Assembly: GCF_010686765.1 (NCBI RefSeq)
Contig: NZ_JAAGWF010000028.1
Coordinates: 42,581 to 106,580 of the forward strand
Length of the DNA stretch: 64,000 bases
Source of the DNA: Geodermatophilus sabuli
GTDB taxonomy: Bacteria; Actinomycetota; Actinomycetes; Mycobacteriales; Geodermatophilaceae
Direction: 5' to 3'
The notes beneath the pieces are model-generated. The model saw nothing but the letters and a program-made list of their open reading frames with translations, did not search any database and had not been told where the DNA came from. Positions within the stretch are counted from its first letter, which is position 1, and each line of letters opens with the position of its first letter. The position numbers and the translations under genes are program-made. Of the stretch, positions 59,946 to 64,000 are shown in pieces.

Positions 59946-62900
59946 CCGGCACCGACCCCTTCGTCCACCTCCACGTCGCCTCCGGCTACTCGATGCAGTA
60001 CGGGGCCAACCACCCGGTCGACCTCGTCGCCCGGGCCGCCGAGCACGGCATGCGGGCGCTCGCGCTGACCGACCGCGACGGGCTCTACGGCGCGGTGAAG
60101 TTCGCCCTCGCCTGCCGGGCGGTCGACGTCCGGCCGGTGTTCGGGGTGGACCTCGCGGTGGTCCCCACCGTCGACGGCACCGTGCCGCCCGCGCTGGCCC
60201 CGGCGATCGGCGGCGAGCACTCGGCGGAGCTCAGCCGGTCCCGCCGTCCGGACGCCCCGCCCGGCGCGCGGGGCGGGCCGGGACGCCGGGCTCCCGCCCG
60301 GGGCGGAGCCGGCGTCGACCCGCGGCTGCCGCGGGTCACCTTCCTCGCCCGGGACGGCGCCGGCTGGCGGTCGCTGTGCCGGCTGACCAGCGCCACCCAC
60401 CTGCGCGGCACCCGTGGGGAGCCGGTGAGCTCCCTGGCGCTGGCCGCCGAGCACGCCGCCGGGCTGGTCGCCCTGCTGGGGCCGGACTCCCCGGTGGGCC
60501 GGGCGCTGGCCGCCGGCCGGGCCGACGTCGCCTCGGCCCGGCTGGCCGCCTGGCGGGCGGTGTTCGGGGCGGGGTCGCTGGTGCTCGAGGTCGTGCACCA
60601 CCGCGGCCGCGGCGACCGCTCCCGGGCGCAGGCGCTGCTGCGCTTCGCCGCCGCCGAGGGGGTGCCGGTGGTGCTGACCAACGCCGTCCGCTACGTCGAC
60701 GCCCTCGACGCCCCCACCGCCGACGTCCTGGACGCCGCCCGGCGGCTGGTGCCGCTGGACCTCCGGCACGTCGACCGGCGCACCGCCGAGGGGTACCTGA
60801 AGTCGGGCAAGGAGATGGCCGAGGTGGCCGAGGACCTGCTGGGTCCCGACCGCGACGCGGTGCTGCGGCTGCTGGAGCGCACCGCCCGGCTGGCCGAGCA
60901 GTGCGCGGTCGACATCCGGGCCGACCTGGGCATCGGCACCGTCCGCTACCCCGAGCTCGACGTGGTCACCACCCCCGCCGAGCAGGGGATGGGCCCGTCG
61001 GCGGTGCTGCGGGCCCGCTGCGAGGCCGGGCTGGGACGGCGCGGGATGGCGCTGACCGAGCGGGTGCGGGTGCGGCTGGAGGAGGAGCTGTCGGTCATCG
61101 ACTCCCTGGGCTACCCGTCCTACTTCCTCACCGTCGCCGACGTGGTCGACCTCATCTCGAGCTTGAGGGTTCGCGCCGCGGCCCGGGGGTCGGGTGCGGG
61201 CAGCCTGGTCACCTACCTGCTGGGCATCTCCGACGTCGACCCGATCCGCTACGGGCTGCTGATGGAGCGCTTCCTCTCCCCGCTGCGCCACCAGCTGCCC
61301 GACATCGACATCGACGTGGAGTCCGCCCGGCGGATGGAGGTCTACGACGCGGTCATCGACCGGTTCGGCGCCCACCGGGTCAGCTGCATCTCGATGATGG
61401 ACACCTACCGGGTGCGGCACGCCATCCGCGACGTCGGCGCCGCGCTGGGACTCCCTCCGGCGGAGATCGACGCGGTGGCCAAGGCCTTCCCGCACATCCG
61501 CGCCAACCAGGTGCACGCCGCGCTCAAGGACCTCCCCGAGCTGCAGGCCAGCCGGCTGGGGTCGCGGCGCGGCGGCGGCACCGGCGACCTCGACCTGTTG
61601 TTCGACCTCGTCGCCCGACTCGACGGCCTGCCCCGCCACATCGCCCTGCACCCCTGCGGAGTGCTGCTGTCGGACGCCACCCTGCTCGACCGCACCCCCG
61701 TCGAGAACAGCTACCTGGGCTACCCGATGAGCCAGTTCGACAAGGACGACGTCGAGGAGCTCGGGCTGCTCAAACTGGATCTGCTGGGGATCCGGATGCA
61801 GTCGGCGATCGCGCATGCCCTGGACGAGGTGGCCCGGGTCGACGGGGTGACCGTCGACATCGACGCCGTCCCCCGCGACGACCCGACGACGTTCGAGCTG
61901 ATCCAGAGCACCCGGACCCTCGGCATGTTCCAGATCGAGTCCCCGGGCCAGCGGGAGCTGGTCGGCAAGTTCGGGCCACGGACGTTCGAGGACCTCATCA
62001 TCGACATCTCGCTGTTCCGTCCCGGTCCGGTGAAGAGCGACATGGTCACCCCGTTCCTCATGGCCCGGAACGGCTGGCGGGAGACGGTCTACCCGCACCC
62101 GGACCTCGCCTTCGCGCTGGAGGAGACGGCCGGGGTGGTGGTCTTCCACGAGCAGGTGCTGCAGGTCGTGGCCCGGATGACCAGCTGCACCCTGGCCGAG
62201 GCCGACGAGGTGCGCCGGGCGCTGGGGGAGAAGGACGCCCACCCGGAGGTGCGCGCCTGGTTCGTCCCGAGGGCGCTGGCCGAGGGCTATCCGGTGGAGG
62301 TGGCCGAGCAGGTGTGGGGGGTGCTCGTCGCCTTCGGCTCGTTCGGCTTCTGCAAGGCCCACGCCGCGGCGTTCGCCCTGCCCACCTACCAGTCGGCGTG
62401 GCTCAAGGCGCACCACCCCGCCGCCTTCCTCGCCGGGGTGCTCACCCACGACCCGGGCATGTACCCCAAGCGGCTGATCCTCGACGACGCCCGCAACTTC
62501 GGCGTCCGGGTGCTGGGCCTGGACGTCAACGCCTCGACCGGGACGTACCGCGTCGAGCGGCTCGAGGAGGAGGGCGAGGACACCGCCGAGCCGGACGAGG
62601 AGCCGTCGTGGCGGCGGCCGGGGTGGATGCCGGCGTCCATGCCCGACCCCTCGCGGTACGGCATCCGGCTCTCCCTCGCCGACGTGAAGGGCATCTCCGA
62701 GGAGGAGGTGGCCCGCGTCGTCGCAGGGCAGCCCTATCGGTCACTGACGGATTTCTGGCACCGGGCTCCGGTGTCCCGGCCGGTCGTCGAGCGGCTGGTG
62801 CTCGCCGGGGGCTTCGACTCCCTCTACGGCTTCGGTGTGCGGGACCGCGAGGCCGGGCGGCCGACCCACCGCCGGAAGCAGGTGACCCGACGCGACCTCC

Positions 62901-63730
62901 TGCTGCAGATCGGCGAGCTCGACCGGTGGAGCCGCAGCGGGGCCAAGGCGAGCTCGGTCGGTCAGCTCAGCCTCGATCTCATGGGCCTGGAGCTGCCGGG
63001 CTCCGAGGAGGAGTCGGCCGAGCCCGGCCTCGACTGGGCGGCCGGCAGCGGACTGCCCGAGTTCACCGACGCGGAGCTGGTGCGGGCCGAGCTGGAGGTG
63101 CTCGGACTCGACGCCAGCCGGCACGTCGTGGACTTCTACCGGCCGTTCCTCGCCGCCATCGGTGCGGTGCCGGCCGGTGAGCTGCTCGGCAGCCGCAGCG
63201 GCGCGGAGGTGCTCGTGGCCGGGGTCAAGGTGGCGACCCAGACCCCGCCGATCCGGTCGGGGCGCCGGGTGGTCTTCGTGACCCTCGACGACGGCACCGG
63301 GTGCACCGACTCCACCTTCTTCGAGGACGCGCAGGGGCCCTACGCCGCCACGGTCTTCCACTCCTGGCTGCTGGTGATCCGCGGGGTGCTGCGGCGCACC
63401 GGCCCCCGCGGGGTGTCGCTGCGGGCGACCGGGGCGTGGGAGCTGCCGGCGCTGCACGAGGCGTGGGAGACCGGTGGAGCTGCGGCAGTCGCGGAACAGA
63501 TGGCCGCGGCCGGTGAGTACACCGACGCGGCCATCAGCGGAGCGGCTGCATCGCACGGGTCGCGGCCGGTGGTGGTCAAGCCGGTGCTCGTGCACCCGAC
63601 CGGTTTCCGCATGTCGCCCTACGCCGACATCAAGCCCGCCGGGGACGACGCCGCGACCGCCGCCCGGCGCGCGGCCGCCGGCCCACCCCGCAAGCTCTGG
63701 CACTCCAGCCCTGGCAGCTCCGGTCACTGA
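59942..63730 (+). CDS. dnaE2: Error-prone DNA polymerase DnaE2
   Basis: The 1262-residue C-family polymerase has an N-terminal PHP domain (VHLHVASGYSMQYGANHP). The catalytic PDIDID motif falls at residues 453-458 (Asp456 and Asp458) and the third aspartate at Asp613 in LKLDLLGIR. A tandem HhH and OB-fold follow in the C-terminal part. It is longer than usual DnaE2 (about 1,080-1,150 residues); a basic linker near residues 95-125 in the PHP region and an acidic one near 875-890 account for some of the excess. It makes mutagenic translesion synthesis when LexA is removed. ImuA and ImuB are not adjacent. The GTG overlaps the HEPN stop (GTGA). Confidence 0.95.
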   Translation: MTGTDPFVHLHVASGYSMQYGANHPVDLVARAAEHGMRALALTDRDGLYGAVKFALACRAVDVRPVFGVDLAVVPTVDGTVPPALAPAIGGEHSAELSRSRRPDAPPGARGGPGRRAPARGGAGVDPRLPRVTFLARDGAGWRSLCRLTSATHLRGTRGEPVSSLALAAEHAAGLVALLGPDSPVGRALAAGRADVASARLAAWRAVFGAGSLVLEVVHHRGRGDRSRAQALLRFAAAEGVPVVLTNAVRYVDALDAPTADVLDAARRLVPLDLRHVDRRTAEGYLKSGKEMAEVAEDLLGPDRDAVLRLLERTARLAEQCAVDIRADLGIGTVRYPELDVVTTPAEQGMGPSAVLRARCEAGLGRRGMALTERVRVRLEEELSVIDSLGYPSYFLTVADVVDLISSLRVRAAARGSGAGSLVTYLLGISDVDPIRYGLLMERFLSPLRHQLPDIDIDVESARRMEVYDAVIDRFGAHRVSCISMMDTYRVRHAIRDVGAALGLPPAEIDAVAKAFPHIRANQVHAALKDLPELQASRLGSRRGGGTGDLDLLFDLVARLDGLPRHIALHPCGVLLSDATLLDRTPVENSYLGYPMSQFDKDDVEELGLLKLDLLGIRMQSAIAHALDEVARVDGVTVDIDAVPRDDPTTFELIQSTRTLGMFQIESPGQRELVGKFGPRTFEDLIIDISLFRPGPVKSDMVTPFLMARNGWRETVYPHPDLAFALEETAGVVVFHEQVLQVVARMTSCTLAEADEVRRALGEKDAHPEVRAWFVPRALAEGYPVEVAEQVWGVLVAFGSFGFCKAHAAAFALPTYQSAWLKAHHPAAFLAGVLTHDPGMYPKRLILDDARNFGVRVLGLDVNASTGTYRVERLEEEGEDTAEPDEEPSWRRPGWMPASMPDPSRYGIRLSLADVKGISEEEVARVVAGQPYRSLTDFWHRAPVSRPVVERLVLAGGFDSLYGFGVRDREAGRPTHRRKQVTRRDLLLQIGELDRWSRSGAKASSVGQLSLDLMGLELPGSEEESAEPGLDWAAGSGLPEFTDAELVRAELEVLGLDASRHVVDFYRPFLAAIGAVPAGELLGSRSGAEVLVAGVKVATQTPPIRSGRRVVFVTLDDGTGCTDSTFFEDAQGPYAATVFHSWLLVIRGVLRRTGPRGVSLRATGAWELPALHEAWETGGAAAVAEQMAAAGEYTDAAISGAAASHGSRPVVVKPVLVHPTGFRMSPYADIKPAGDDAATAARRAAAGPPRKLWHSSPGSSGH

Positions 63731-63807
63731 CAGGCGAGCGGGTCCGTTCGTGCCGCTTCCGGTGCGAAGACGCTGCTCAGCGGCCTGGAACTGTCGTACC
63801 CCCTTCG

Positions 63808-63813
63808 TAGGTT
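63808..63813 (+). promoter_or_regulatory. TANNNT element for a leaderless start
   Basis: TAGGTT ends six bases before the GTG at 63820, with no ribosome-binding site. A GGAAC at 63787-63791 might be part of the upstream promoter but its spacing is unusual. Confidence 0.4.
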
Positions 63814-63819
63814 CGGGGT

Positions 63820-64000
63820 GTGTTCATCGGTGGCGGGTTCGGGCTGGGCCTGACGGTGGCCGAGGTCGACCTTCCGGCGGTGCCCGGTCCGGCGCGCCTG
63901 TCGGAGATCCTGCCGCCGGGGTCGCGGACGCCGGAGGAGAAGGCGCTGGAGTTGGGGCGGCTGGCCCGGTTGGAGGCGATGATCGCGGCGTACCGGGTGG
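63820..64000 (+). CDS. 5' end of a DUF222/HNH-type (13E12 family) gene, cut by the window
   Basis: Sixty codons are visible before the window edge. The segment with PGPARLSEILPPGSRTPEEKALELGRLARLEAMIAAYRV resembles, in its order of conserved residues, the N-terminus of DUF222 proteins that are common and multi-copy in Geodermatophilaceae and often carry a C-terminal HNH nuclease. The HNH part, if present, is outside the window. The GTG after a TAGGTT element is taken as start. Confidence 0.65.
   Translation, partial: MFIGGGFGLGLTVAEVDLPAVPGPARLSEILPPGSRTPEEKALELGRLARLEAMIAAYRV

Noticed and set aside
59597..62449. A 950-codon minus-strand open frame inside dnaE2
   Set aside because: The polymerase keeps all catalytic motifs on the plus strand, and the antisense frame has the composition of a shadow.

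Overview
The window is very GC-rich DNA (over 70 % by eye) with codons ending almost always in G or C, many GTG starts, and 1-, 4- or 8-base overlaps between co-directional genes. Gene content (QcrCAB cytochrome bc1 complex, PimB', class II DAHP synthase, PASTA kinase, RNase AS, AdoK-type adenosine kinase, DnaE2 with DUF6504 and HEPN partners, a DUF222-type gene at the edge) places it in the Actinomycetota. The carotenoid genes and the edge gene suggest Geodermatophilaceae or a close relative; that family assignment is inference. From memory, much of the gene order follows the Mycobacterium tuberculosis Rv2173-Rv2202 neighbourhood, so this is mostly a core chromosomal segment and not a mobile island. 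I saw no rRNA, tRNA, CRISPR array, transposase or prophage.

0-16.8 kb: ctaE-qcrC-qcrA-qcrB (minus strand) encode terminal respiration and end at a strong hairpin. Divergent from them are a receiver-like protein and trpD. A stand-alone Lrp ligand-binding protein overlaps a DnaQ-UvrC-like nuclease. Two cell-wall hydrolases follow: a secreted NlpC/P60-VanY fusion, and an NlpC/P60 protein behind a c-di-AMP (ydaO/yuaA) riboswitch. An M48 protease, pimB' and an acyl-CoA synthetase close the region. 16.9-29.3 kb: an SRPBCC-ArsA-hypothetical-glucokinase operon, a LOR/SDH-type enzyme, an alpha/beta hydrolase divergent from a PlsC acyltransferase, an Na+/H+ antiporter, glycerol kinase, RNase AS, and small enzymes.

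29.3-40.8 kb: an NmrA-like reductase, a phosphofructokinase whose residues 104 and 124 predict pyrophosphate dependence, class II DAHP synthase, threonine aldolase, bacterioferritin and its ferredoxin (with an iron-box-like site), endonuclease IV, a PASTA Ser/Thr kinase, serine hydroxymethyltransferase behind a ZTP riboswitch, an FMN alpha-hydroxyacid oxidase, and the Rv2175c-type DNA-binding protein, which diverges from the oxidase gene across only 13 bases.

40.8-58.9 kb holds two carotenoid clusters: crtYc-crtYd facing crtE-crtI-crtB with a 142-base tail-to-tail overlap, and a tightly overlapped operon with crtO-like, cruF and GT2 genes. Together they suggest a keto- or hydroxylated, glycosylated and probably monocyclic carotenoid. 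Between them lie a DUF808 protein, a cupin, a LolA-like protein with an ABC exporter, a lipase, a CDP-alcohol phosphotransferase-like protein, adenosine kinase and a VOC protein.

58.9-64 kb: an SOS mutagenesis operon (DUF6504-HEPN-dnaE2) under a LexA box lying inside a 15-bp-arm perfect palindrome, followed by the 5' end of a DUF222-type gene cut by the window edge. Several genes carry a TANNNT element 6-8 bases before an initiation codon, the arrangement expected for leaderless transcripts.
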